The notes beneath the pieces were generated by a model, which ran no database searches, was not told where the DNA came from, and saw nothing but the letters and a program-made list of their open reading frames with translations. Made by a program: the position numbers and the translations under genes. Below are positions 20,489 through 30,000 of a stretch of 30,394 nucleotides of DNA, piece after piece. Every line of letters starts with the position of its first letter. Position 1 is the stretch's first letter. The DNA comes from Acanthaster planci (Eukaryota; Echinodermata; Asteroidea; Valvatida; Acanthasteridae), in contig NW_019091528.1 in the NCBI RefSeq assembly GCF_001949145.1, positions 211,582 through 241,975 on the forward strand, given 5' to 3'.

Positions 20489-22080
20489 CCAAGACGGTTG
20501 CTGCTCATTTAGCACCACAAGTGTTGGTTTCCTGCTCATTTACAGTGTTGGATTCCTGCTCATTTAGCACTATGGTGTTGGGTTTTTACCCCTGTTGGCT
20601 GCAAGCCGAGTTGAAGACCCGATTACAACCCACCAGCAGTCTACCAAGATGGGTAAGATGGGGACAGCTTGTCAGTGTGTGACTGCTGCTGTCGTCCACT
20701 GACGAGGCTCGGCCGATTGAAGTAAATGCCAGAGGACTCGATTCAGGAATGGTGGATGGTACTGTAGCCAATTACCGAGCATGAAAGCAGAATAGGTTTA
20801 TGCAGTATTTTGCACGTGAAACGGATGCAGAAACTATCTTGCTTGACCACTTTCCACCTGCACAATCCAGCAGAATCTGTCCAGTCAGATGGAGCATATG
20901 TGGCCCTATTATCAGCATCTGCAATACTTTCATTTTTATCAATGAAAGCAGTGTTTGGCTCCTGCCTCAGTAAAATTGAAATGACCAGGAAAAAGGTGTT
21001 TGGCTTAGCAGGCTTGCAATGCTGCTTAAACAACAAACCCCAGGAAAAATATTTCTGAAGAGAATCAAGGTGGTAACTTGGTGTTTCAGTCGAGGTGTTT
21101 GGACCACCATCAGGAAGAATGACAACATTCGAGGGGTGCTTGTCCCGGAGGGGGGGGTGATTGCTTCGTCCCCAAGAACTCATCTGTGCCATGCTCAGTT
21201 TTTAAAAACTCAATCAGACACATTGTTTTGTTTTTAAGGTCATGTGAAGCGCCAGCCCGCTTGCATTGAGCACCGCAGTGGAAAAAGTACACATTTTGGG
21301 CTGACCTGACTTGGCAAAATGGGCGCTGCGCAAGAACTCCACATGTACAACCCCCCCCCTTCCTTATAGGGTTAAGACTTTGACTTATGCCTCAAGATTC
21401 CTTTCACTCAGTATAAACTCAGGTGGATAGACAGCTTCTTCATGTCGTACTACATGTACGTTACCGTAGTGTTATTAAATGGATATAGTACATGTACATG
21501 TAGATTCTTCATTTACACAAAGTGGCAAATCAATTTATATAAAACAGGAGCATTTCGTGTAAGAAACTACTTATTAGTATAAGGTTGTCCTTGAAAAGGA
21601 CCATTCTCAGTAGACTGCATTGTACAGTAGATGCATTGCTGATGCCCAGGACCATAGGGCTGTGTTCCAAGCTCTGTGCTAACACCAACCTTTGACCCAA
21701 GGCATGCCAGCTGCTAGTAATTCACCAACATTTAGGTTTTTAAAATGAGTTTGAAGGATTTGGAACTCTACAGCACACCAACTGACGCCATCGACCAGGC
21801 TCGAGGTCCATTATTGCCTTCCTTGGGTTTGCTGTTTGTAGAGTTGGACTTTTTAGCGAGTGAGAAGCTAAGCAGCAAAATGCAAAGAAAAAAGAGCTCA
21901 GGGCCAAGATAAACTTGAGCAATGTTAAAAAAAAACCTATAGTTACTGGTAGGCAATTCACGGCATCATCAGAACTCTTCTTTTTTAAGAGAGGAAGAGG
22001 TATAAAAATTTATCTGCCTGAGATGACGTCGTTAATGTCGCATGCACTTGATATACCTGTATCACATGATTACTGTAAAT
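20489..22080. other. PPCDC 3' flank, probable 3' UTR
   Basis: Downstream of the PPCDC stop. I see no AATAAA within the first 2 kb; ATTAAA occurs at 21474-21479 and the first AATAAA on the plus strand at 22972-22977, so the polyadenylation site is undetermined. TACATGTA palindromes occur at 21451, 21489 and 21495. Open frames on both strands are short and unrecognisable. Confidence 0.4.
20501..20585 (+). repeat. Three-copy CTGCTCATTTA tandem repeat
   Basis: Three consecutive units start with CTGCTCATTTA and end in GTGTTGGNTT: 20501-20531 (31 bp), 20532-20555 (24 bp, with an internal deletion of AGCACNN) and 20556-20585 (30 bp). The repeat begins 13 bp after the PPCDC stop, so it should lie in the 3' UTR if the stop is used. 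Confidence 0.8.
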
Positions 22081-22550
22081 GTATGTTGCCGAATAACCAA
22101 ATATTCGATCGATTATCGAATATTTCAATATTATATTTCGAATACAAAATTCATGAAAAGGGAAAATTTTCCATCATATTAAATGAGAAAAATTGCACTA
22201 TGGGGGCTTGTTTCAAGCAGATTCAAATGAAAAATGACAGAAATCTTACAACAATTCAGACAGTAAATTATTCATAAAACAATTTAAAAGGAATAGAAAT
22301 TTTCAGCAGGGCAAGAAGTACATGTATCTCTTAAAATCTTTCTCAATTGTGGCTGGAGATACTCCTAGATGTGAGAAAGCTATAATATTGTGAGAAGCTA
22401 TAATATGTGTGTATTATTGCAACTGATTTTGTATATTGGCATGTTCATCAACAGTCTGCAACCGAATCTGCAACGTGTGCAACCGAATATTTGGATTGAA
22501 TTGAAAGTCGAATATTCGTATAGTGAATTATTTGAATTGACTCAGCCCTT
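22081..22550. repeat. ATTCGAATATT-rich diverged repeat (weak)
   Basis: Two patches rich in GAATATTCG-type words flank about 300 bp. The left contains the inverted repeat AAATATTCGAT / ATCGAATATTT (22099-22109 and 22115-22125, 5 nt loop) and TTTCGAATAC. The right (about 22465-22535) contains CCGAATATTTGG, GTCGAATATTCG and a repeated CTGCAACCGAAT-like word. It looks like a decayed dispersed element, but no terminal repeat or target duplication is visible. Confidence 0.35.
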
Positions 22551-23020
22551 CAGTACACAGCTGCTTATGTACATGTACATGTACTTTCAATAGACACTAG
22601 CATAGATAGGGTACAATTTACACTGTGCAATATGTTAAAATTATTATTGTTTTAGTTCAGACCTTCAGAAGACCATGCGCAAGACCAGGCACAAGCAAGA
22701 CCGTGAACAATGAGAAAGGAATGCTTCTGTTGCAGTTCATTTGAATAGCTTGTGACTTGACTTCCGACTGGAGGTTTGGTGTTGGCCTTGTGCTAGTCTT
22801 GTAAAGGTCTTTAAGTGGTCTCGACTACAACAGTGGTTAAAAACATGTAATGACACTGTTTTGATAACAAATTGGTTTTTTGAAAATTGCAGATTAAACT
22901 TACATGTACATGTCTTACTGAATTAACTGTTTGAGAAAGCAAGTCAAACAGCCATTTCCTGAGTCCAAGCGAATAAACTTTGATGTAAGTACAAGTGGTT
23001 CTCCTTTGGTATGATTTTAG

Positions 23021-23196
23021 GGCCGTTTTCCAGTACTAGATTTTGTCTCCATCTCAGGCTTCGTCTCCAAAAACAATCCCTGATGGTGAACCTGAAGCAT
23101 TTAAATTAAATTGAAGTACTGTAAGTTTTGGCTTTTTTGCTTACAAAAGTAAAAAGCAGTTGAAGCCCAAGGCGGAGCCAAAGTTGGAAAACGGCC
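23021..23196. mobile_element. 176 bp MITE with GGCCGTTTTCCA termini
   Basis: Perfect 12 bp terminal inverted repeats, GGCCGTTTTCCA (23021-23032) and its complement (23185-23196), bound 176 bp without coding capacity. The trinucleotide TAG flanks both ends (23018-23020 and 23197-23199). This fits either a 3 bp duplication of the PIF/Harbinger kind or a TA duplication of the Tc1/mariner kind. Subterminal similarity (CTTCGTCTCC on the left, GGCGGAGCC on the right) is weaker. Confidence 0.65.
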
Positions 23197-23279
23197 TAGG
23201 ACTTTTTGTCATGAATTTTACCCACAGTTCTGGTTTCATGGCAGTGTTAAATTTATAACACACATACATGTATACATTA

Positions 23280-23601
23280 ATTAACCCTAACCCCAAGCAT
23301 ATCATTTGGCTTACAGGACTCAGTACTACAAAATACTACAGTAGTCCGAGCCTGCAGGACCTACATATAGCCCAACAAATTACTACTTTTCGCTAGGGCA
23401 CCCTGCATTGTTACTCGTGCAGAGAACAATAAAATCAAAGTGCCACAGTACTGTATGGTACATTGTCTTATCTATTGTATTTTATGACTTCAGAGAACAA
23501 TAAAGTCATGCTCAGGCATAAAGTCATACAGGCGACAGCGCTGTTTGCTACATTTTACTACTAAGTAGTAATTTTTGGGATTATGTAGGGTTAGGGTTAA
23601 T
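23280..23601. repeat. Inverted-repeat structure with telomere-like ends
   Basis: ATTAACCCTAACCC (23280-23293) and its exact complement (23588-23601) bound 322 bp. A second inverted pair, CCTACATA...AATTACTACTT (23360-23388 and complement 23563-23589, one 2 nt gap), lies inside. The two right arms are contiguous, while the left arms are 66 bp apart, suggesting an insertion in the left end. CAGAGAACAATAAA occurs twice in direct orientation 70 bp apart (near 23420 and 23490). This is probably a decayed MITE; the AACCCT units are too few to be telomeric. Confidence 0.55.
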
Positions 23602-24233
23602 AAATCAGAAATAAATGAACTTGACATCCATTTGTACACGTAATTTGCTTACATTACTTGGATTCTTCATTACTACATTAATGCCAGCCGCATGGATTAT
23701 TTTTAAATGTATTCCGTTTACATACAAAGAAATTGTGAAAGATGTTGGAAACCAATCTTTTTCATTTGCTGCATAGATATTACAGTACTGTCTGTTTGGT
23801 ACATGGCCAATTCTTACATAAAGTTAACATACAAAAGACCAATTCGACATGAAGGGCTGGAACAGGAGATTCAAATGCTGGCGGATTAGCCCCAACAGTC
23901 CCAAATCCTCCAATTTCATTATTATTTTACACACACCCTGGGGGTTAGAGTTCATGAATACAAGAGAGGGGGCCATATCTGCCTGTTACATTATACTGCG
24001 TTTTAATGAACCTAGATCTGCCCTTGGATTTAGATATCTGGGCAAAGTTTTTTTCTTAGAAATTGGTAATTTCTCAAGAAACCTGAAATTTCAGAGTAAT
24101 CCATGAATATCAAGGATTCACAGTCGTCGCACCATAACCAGTACTGCCTAAATTCAATAACCAAACTGTGAAGTGGTTTCAAACCCAAACAAGTGTTTTT
24201 AAGCTCATAATTTTATAAACAGAATCTACTTTA
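23602..24233. other. FEM1B 3' flank, no further gene
   Basis: Sequence beyond the FEM1B stop, probably its 3' UTR and spacer. No convincing AATAAA on the minus strand was found close to the stop. A TATAAA-like variant lies about 20 nt after the stop, but it is not a standard signal. No coding sequence is recognised. Confidence 0.4.
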
Positions 24234-26180
24234 TCAATGCATCTCTATGAAACCTTCTAATGTCTTTGGGACCAACCCTTTATACTTTATGCCATGTCTT
24301 TTAACGGTCCTTGCAGCTATGCATTTCAAAGACGGCTTGATTAGGGCTATGAGGATGATTTCTGCCACCCCTGTAGTAGACACATCACTGGCTGTCTTCC
24401 CCTCATCATTCGTCTGGTCCAAATGGCAGCCTCTACTTGCCAGGAGCACTATGATGGAATGCAACGTAGTGAAGTCGCTTATTGGCTTGTTGTACTGAAC
24501 TACGACATGCAGCGGCGTTTCCCCGAAGTGATCTGTGGCATTAGGGTCTGCACCGCACTCCAGCAACAACTCCACGAGCCGATAGCTGGGGAAGTAGCAG
24601 ACGTTATTCGTGTGGAAGTCGTCCACTGGCGTGAGCTGGTTGACAGCCATGTGCAGGGGCGTGGATCCGTTTGCAGTTCTCGGGTTGAGCGAGATCAAGC
24701 GGTACACCAGTTTCTTGGACTGGTGCTCCTGGGTTTTGGTCTTGTTGACGTGCTTGTTGATCATCACCATCAGGATGTACAGCGTGGTGAGTATATCGGC
24801 ATCTAGTACACTCTGCAGGGACTTCCTGTCCACCTGATCCTGGGCTGATTTCAATTTGGCCTGCCAGCTCTCAATCTCGACGACGGCCAGGGCCAGCACA
24901 TGGTAGAGGTTTTGGAAGGGAACCTCCTCCCCGATGTGCAGCATCTGGGAAAAGACCTGGGCAAAACGGAGAATGTCCTTCTGGATGGAACGGTTGAGAC
25001 GATGCCGGATGTTCATGGCGTGCATCCACAGGGAGATGCAGGAGCTGAACTGCATGCTGTCTGCGCACACTGCTCCCCGGAAGATGATTGGGTGGAGCAG
25101 ATCGGGGTTCTGCTGGCCCAGGATGCGCTCCCGAATGATCAGTGCCTCCATCTGGAGCGCAAAGTGGTCACCCTTGATTTCCTTCAGCTCTTGCAGGGTG
25201 ACACACTCGCGGCGATCAGCGTAAGCAGGCGACAGTTCACACACCTCTTTGATGTTGACTTTCTCCGATTCCATGCATCTGTGCAGCATGGCCAAGTAGA
25301 AATAGTGGTACGTCTTGGCAATGTCATAGTGCTCCTTATCATTTGCAAACGATGCACCAAGCAATTCCAAAGCCTGGATTTTTTCCATTGTAGTCACCTT
25401 TGGCAATGACATGAGGAATTCTGCTACCTCAGCCATGCCATTGTCACAGGCGACCATCAGAGGCGTGAGTCCATGTTCATTTTTAAGCATCTTGGCATGA
25501 TGCCTGACCAGAAGTTTCACAATAGCCAACCGGCCACACTCTGCTGTGAAGTGCATCGCCGTGGCGCCACAGTTAGCTTGGGCATTCACATCGCCTCCAT
25601 TGACAAGTAAGTACTCGACAACAGCACCGTGCCCTTTGTAACCAGCTATCATGACACATGTATTTCCATATTTGTTTGGTTTATGGATGTCAGCCTTGTT
25701 TTGCACCAAGCACTTCACCACGTCCAGCCTTCCGTCGTAGCATGCAGCCCTCAACGGGGTGGAGTCTGACACGGTTGCATGATTAACATCAGCACTGTGA
25801 TCGACCAGCGTTTTGACGACCTCGAAATAGCCCGCCCCGGCAGCGCTCCACAGCGCTGTGGCCCCCTCAATAACGTAGCCATTGAACTTGACTGTCCCCG
25901 TCTGCTCTGTGTTGACGCCATACTGGTCAAGCAGGAGTTTGACCACTGTGTTGTGTCCGTTTCGAGCCGCAGCGACCAGGGCGGTGCATCGGTAATCATC
26001 GCACTCGACTGATTCAGACAGCACGAGATTTATTATTGCCGGCGACTTGTCGTACAGCAATGCCCCTAGAGTAATAGGTTTACCATTTTTGGCGGCCTGA
26101 AATACTCGCCAGCTCAAAGTGCTAAGATTCTGTAATTGAGGTTCCTGCAAGGGCGGTGGTATGGGTGAATAAATTGTCAT
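24234..26180 (-). CDS. FEM1B: FEM1B, CUL2 ubiquitin-ligase substrate receptor
   Basis: Complete 648-residue FEM-1 homologue B in one exon. FEM1 proteins recruit substrates with particular C-terminal degrons to a CUL2-elongin BC ubiquitin ligase; vertebrate FEM1B also controls the reductive-stress target FNIP1. Layout: Pro-rich N-terminal extension (1-18), N-terminal ankyrin repeats (about 19-260, with TPLRAACYDGRLDVV at 141-155 and GATAMHFTAECG at 205-216), a TPR-like middle (about 268-440, starting ALELLGASFANDKEHYD), two C-terminal ankyrin repeats (about 505-595) and the elongin/CUL2-binding motif SLKCIAAR (617-624). The B subtype is shown by TPVDDFHTN, QYNKPISDF and STTGV. The ATG at 26178-26180 is the first Met, with an in-frame TAA 66 nt upstream; the next Met is residue 177, far too late. 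It is about 20 residues longer than human FEM1B, all at the N-terminus. Asn100 and Asn203 replace residues that I recall as Asp and His in vertebrates. Confidence 0.96.
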   Translation of the reverse strand: MTIYSPIPPPLQEPQLQNLSTLSWRVFQAAKNGKPITLGALLYDKSPAIINLVLSESVECDDYRCTALVAAARNGHNTVVKLLLDQYGVNTEQTGTVKFNGYVIEGATALWSAAGAGYFEVVKTLVDHSADVNHATVSDSTPLRAACYDGRLDVVKCLVQNKADIHKPNKYGNTCVMIAGYKGHGAVVEYLLVNGGDVNAQANCGATAMHFTAECGRLAIVKLLVRHHAKMLKNEHGLTPLMVACDNGMAEVAEFLMSLPKVTTMEKIQALELLGASFANDKEHYDIAKTYHYFYLAMLHRCMESEKVNIKEVCELSPAYADRRECVTLQELKEIKGDHFALQMEALIIRERILGQQNPDLLHPIIFRGAVCADSMQFSSCISLWMHAMNIRHRLNRSIQKDILRFAQVFSQMLHIGEEVPFQNLYHVLALAVVEIESWQAKLKSAQDQVDRKSLQSVLDADILTTLYILMVMINKHVNKTKTQEHQSKKLVYRLISLNPRTANGSTPLHMAVNQLTPVDDFHTNNVCYFPSYRLVELLLECGADPNATDHFGETPLHVVVQYNKPISDFTTLHSIIVLLASRGCHLDQTNDEGKTASDVSTTGVAEIILIALIKPSLKCIAARTVKRHGIKYKGLVPKTLEGFIEMH

Positions 26181-26199
26181 TTTCTGTGTCGACCCCGTA

Positions 26200-26720
26200 G
26201 CAACTTGCAGACTTGGGTATGTATTATAAATGTTTCCCCTAAGTTTTTAGTCAGTTCCCGTGAAGTTGTCGTGGCGGAGCTATATATGCAACGTCGCGAC
26301 ACTTCTAGCTGGTGCCAGTTCTTATTCCTGTTTCATGTGTGTTTCCGTGTGGCGTACATTTGGCTACCAGCTTGTTTGGCTCCCAGACGTCATCTTCCAC
26401 AATTTGGTGGCTGCGTTCAAAGGCTGCGGCTAGAAATTACACGGGCGCCAAAGGAAGCTTCTGTCTTGCGGCTGAAGCCACTTGCCCTAGTTACGTGTAT
26501 TGTTCCAGGTCGTAGCCAATTGATTCTGACACGGGTTGTGCATGCAAAACGGGATTTTTATCCACACTCGGCTACACCTGCACGTTCAGTATAGTACGTG
26601 CTGTGCGTATACGAAGCGAGCGAGCGACGGCGAAAGGCCAAGCCGGGAGGGAGACCTTTCACGCGGGCAACGATGCGTAAAAGCACGAAGCCATCGATGT
26701 CCATGACTGAGTCTCAAGAA
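26200..26720 (-). promoter_or_regulatory. Probable FEM1B 5' flank and promoter, CpG-rich
   Basis: The sequence upstream of FEM1B becomes rich in CpG (especially 26560-26720, with GAAGCGAGCGAGCGACGGCG and CACGCGGGCAACGATGCG). Clustered unmethylated-type CpG at the start of a ubiquitous gene is a usual promoter sign in animals. No TATA box is evident at a fixed distance. The plus-strand open frame across 26205-26594 and the small one at 26671-26742 have no family resemblance, so a head-to-head gene cannot be supported. Confidence 0.4.
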
Positions 26721-26845
26721 TCAAGCAGCTGTGATCAAGAGTAAACGCGCATCAAGTCTACAATTGTAATGACTGCGGCCCCATCCAGTGGGCCTCTGTT
26801 GGCGCACGTGTCACCGGGCCCGTCGCAAAGTGGAGGGGCCAGTGC

Positions 26846-26869
26846 CCCCCCCCCACACACACACACTGG
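26846..26869. repeat. Poly-C and CA microsatellite
   Basis: A run of about ten C is followed by six CA units. It is a simple low-complexity tract with no coding relevance. Confidence 0.85.
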
Positions 26870-26926
26870 GCGCAATAGCCGTACAAAAGGACTTGCAACG
26901 CCTTTGTATGAAATCGAAGTCAACCA

Positions 26927-27046
26927 GCGGCCATTTTACCAAGCCGAATACAAAAGCGTGGGTTGGCTCCCTTCTGTTGACGCCAGGGAGAACTAAAGGC
27001 GGGCATTGCCGGGCAAGCTTTGTATTCGGCTCGGTAAAATGGCCGC
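26927..27046. mobile_element. 120 bp inverted-repeat element with GGCCATTTTAC arms
   Basis: The arms are 28 bp: 26927-26954 starts GCGGCCATTTTACC, and its complement at 27019-27046 ends GGTAAAATGGCCGC, with a single mismatch and a 64 bp loop. Both arm ends contain AAAATGGCC, close to the YY1-type word AANATGGCG. It may be a very short MITE, a cruciform-forming regulatory block, or both. No target duplication is visible. Confidence 0.7.
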
Positions 27047-30000
27047 GAGTGGATTCAGTTATCTCTATAAGCTGATTAAGGGCATTGCGAGTTTAGATGG
27101 TTTTTTTATGTACGACCGCGGTGTGCGCCATTGATCTCCATGATCCGCTCCGAGTGGAACAAAAGAGGGCGTGTTTTTTGTACTCACAGCATAGGCGCGT
27201 CATGAGGCGCGCAAGTACATGTACACTACGTTTGACGCGGAGCACGCTGAGCACGGGGCCCGGGGCCGGGGAACTATTCTATTCTGGCATGCATGGTCTT
27301 TGGTCGCGTCGGGCGGCCTGTTCTTGACACAGGTTTCTTGTTCTCGCACTCGAATGGTGGGAACACGACCCAAGAACACTGTCTCGGAACAGGATCAGAC
27401 ACCACCTCCTCGTCAGGCTTTTACAGGAACACACGGAAAAACTCGTGAGATTTTGATTTTTGAACAGCTGCAAAAAGTAGAGAGATGGCTTCCAAAGCCA
27501 GAGACAATGGGGAGTTTTGCAAAATTAACATTAATTATTTTCCATAACACGGGAATGAATGTTCCTGTAATAGAAAGAATTCAGCCCTTCCAAACATTAA
27601 CTCTCGAATAACGTACATGTACATGGACGCCGCCATGTTGCATGTTGCTTGCCACTAACTAACAGCAATAACCGGTTGTTTGTTCCTGGCGCTCGAGCGG
27701 CCGACCCACGAACAACAAATCGAGCTGTTCCTGAGCATACAAGAACAAGCCGCCCGAACTCAGCCTTTGCGTACACTCAGAACGAGTACAAGAACCCGCT
27801 TTTAACCAAAGATTGTATAGTCTGTGAAATAAAGAAAGCTTGATAAAACTCCTAAAGAAGGTGGTGTGGTTTTCAAGTTTGTCCAATATGCTAGTAGATA
27901 TTTGTAGTGTATGCCTAGGTGTTTAGTAGAATGTTAAGCTAATGACAATGTACATGCATTCACGGGTCAGAGGCTCATTACAAATATGAATGTCATTAAT
28001 TTAGGGGCTCAATCTAGCTTAAGCTATGTGTTGATTTTTGCCGCTATTGTATGCCTATTTTTTGGCAAATTTTACTCTGCACTATTGAAATTACTACTTG
28101 CCTTTCTTTGTTCTTGGGAAAATGTAAGAATGATAGTTCCAAGCTTTTCGTGAACCTGCTTTTGCTGTTGATGCATAGACCTGGAGGAGAAAAAAATGGT
28201 TGATGGCTGCACACGTCGACGACATTGTGCTTCGCGATCCATGCGTACACGGAGCGCCGCCCAGAAACGTACAGTGTGCATGTACATTTTTTGTACTTGG
28301 CGCGCATTATACTGTGGCGCAATATCACACCAAAATGGCGCCCACGGCGATAACGCGATTCAGTGGAGAGTTGCCCATCTTGCGCCGCTGCGCGGCGCTA
28401 TACAATCTTTGCTTTTAACCACCTACCTTTCTTTTCGCCGATTGGGGGTGCACTTCAGCGCGGGGCGGATAAAGACTTATATGGAGATCAATGTGTGCGC
28501 CTTATTCAAAAGACGCGCTGACATTCGCGCATGTTGTACTTGAGCGTTCCATTTAGAATGTATAATTGAAATCCTTCTGTCTGATATTGAATGTTCTACA
28601 AGCACGCACATAGATTCAAATGTCTGCGCCCAGGACGGCGTCAAATTTTCTCAACCGGCGGAGAATGAGAAGTTAGCGCCCTAGTTTTATATTAAGTTAA
28701 GAAAACTGCAGAGCACTGATGATATGTAGGCCTAATGTAGGGGCGAAGTAAGAACAGTGCTCACCGGTCTGTTCAGGTGCTGAATTTTCGGCCCACTGGG
28801 CCTTCATTGGAGCTGTGTCGGGACTAGTAATTTGAATGCAGAAAAGTCCACACTCAAACCTCCCGGCGTCAGTGTTCCAATCCGGAATATGATGCCCTGT
28901 TCCGATAGTTATTCTAAAACCTCTAAAGGCTCAACTCCTGATAAAAAAGGCACTGCTACTATATCTGGAAAATGTCGAAATGGTGGAACCCCCCCCCAGT
29001 TCTTTAAGGGTTAGGACATCCTCTGAGCCACTAACATCAGATACTGAGTAATGTATGAATGATCACATCTGGGTTGGCCTAGGCCGTCTTTTAAGGCATA
29101 CCACAAAAAAAAAAGGTTTACCAAAGTATGATTTATTTTACCTCCACCTCTTGGTTCTGCGTGCTGTATATTTTGTTCTTGTGATATGGCCCCCCCAGCT
29201 GATACTTTGCCCCCCTTAATGCCTGAAAGCTTGTGTCATTAATGCGTTCGGCCACAGTCCCTATTTGTTAATGTTTAATACCTTCATTACTTTGTGCAGT
29301 GCCGCCCCATACTTTTTTATTAAACAACATTTCGTTTCCGCGGTGAAAATTAAACTATTTGGCAAAATTAATATTTCGGGGCAGTATAATTCCACGAAAC
29401 CTACGGAACTCCTATTTGTGCCACGTCCGTTGACACCCACAGCCTGTCTATACTCAGGATATTTTGTGTCATGGTAGGACTGTGGACACGTGAAAATTGT
29501 CCAGGCAAACTACTGGACATTCCCTAACGTTTAGTGACCAAAACATTATTGAGAAAGATGCGTGAAAACAAGAATTGCATAGAGGAAATTGTCTGATGGG
29601 CACCCTCCTCACTTATGGGCTATCGAACCCTCAGATTCGTTGCCTCGGAAATTTGGATAAAACAAAGCATATATTAAATTATTAATATTCCGATGCCCCC
29701 CGTTAACCCTTACTAGTGCGGTGGATGGAATACGTAATCCCCACCTCACTGTCCCCAGTAAATTGCGGACGATAATCCACCAGTCATCGCGTACACCTGT
29801 ACTGTACCGGTATCCAGGCGGCTTAATTTTCTTGCTGTTGTTCTGATTCCGATGGCATCATTAGCCTACTTCTGGTTCCCCACCCCCCTAAAAAACACCC
29901 CAATCTGTTCATGTTTACATCGCTAATTCGTTAATTTGTTAACATCACATCGTTAATCAGCGTAGTGGTGTATCCAGTTCTTGGGTTGCAAGGGGGGCCA

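Noticed and set aside
23280-23601. Telomere or interstitial telomeric array
   Set aside because: Only about two AACCCT units occur at each end, in inverted orientation; they are terminal repeats of an element rather than telomeric arrays.
24900-25409. 169-codon open frame on the plus strand
   Set aside because: It lies wholly antisense within FEM1B; its openness follows from the codon use of the real gene and the peptide has no domain.
26671-26742. Small plus-strand frame MRKSTKPSMSM upstream of FEM1B
   Set aside because: 23 codons in CpG-rich promoter-type sequence, with only a poor donor near its end; insufficient to claim a head-to-head gene.
27308-27755. Transposon bounded by CGGGCGGCCTGTTCTTG and its complement
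   Set aside because: Only about 18 bp match, similarity falls away at once on both sides, and no target duplication is visible.
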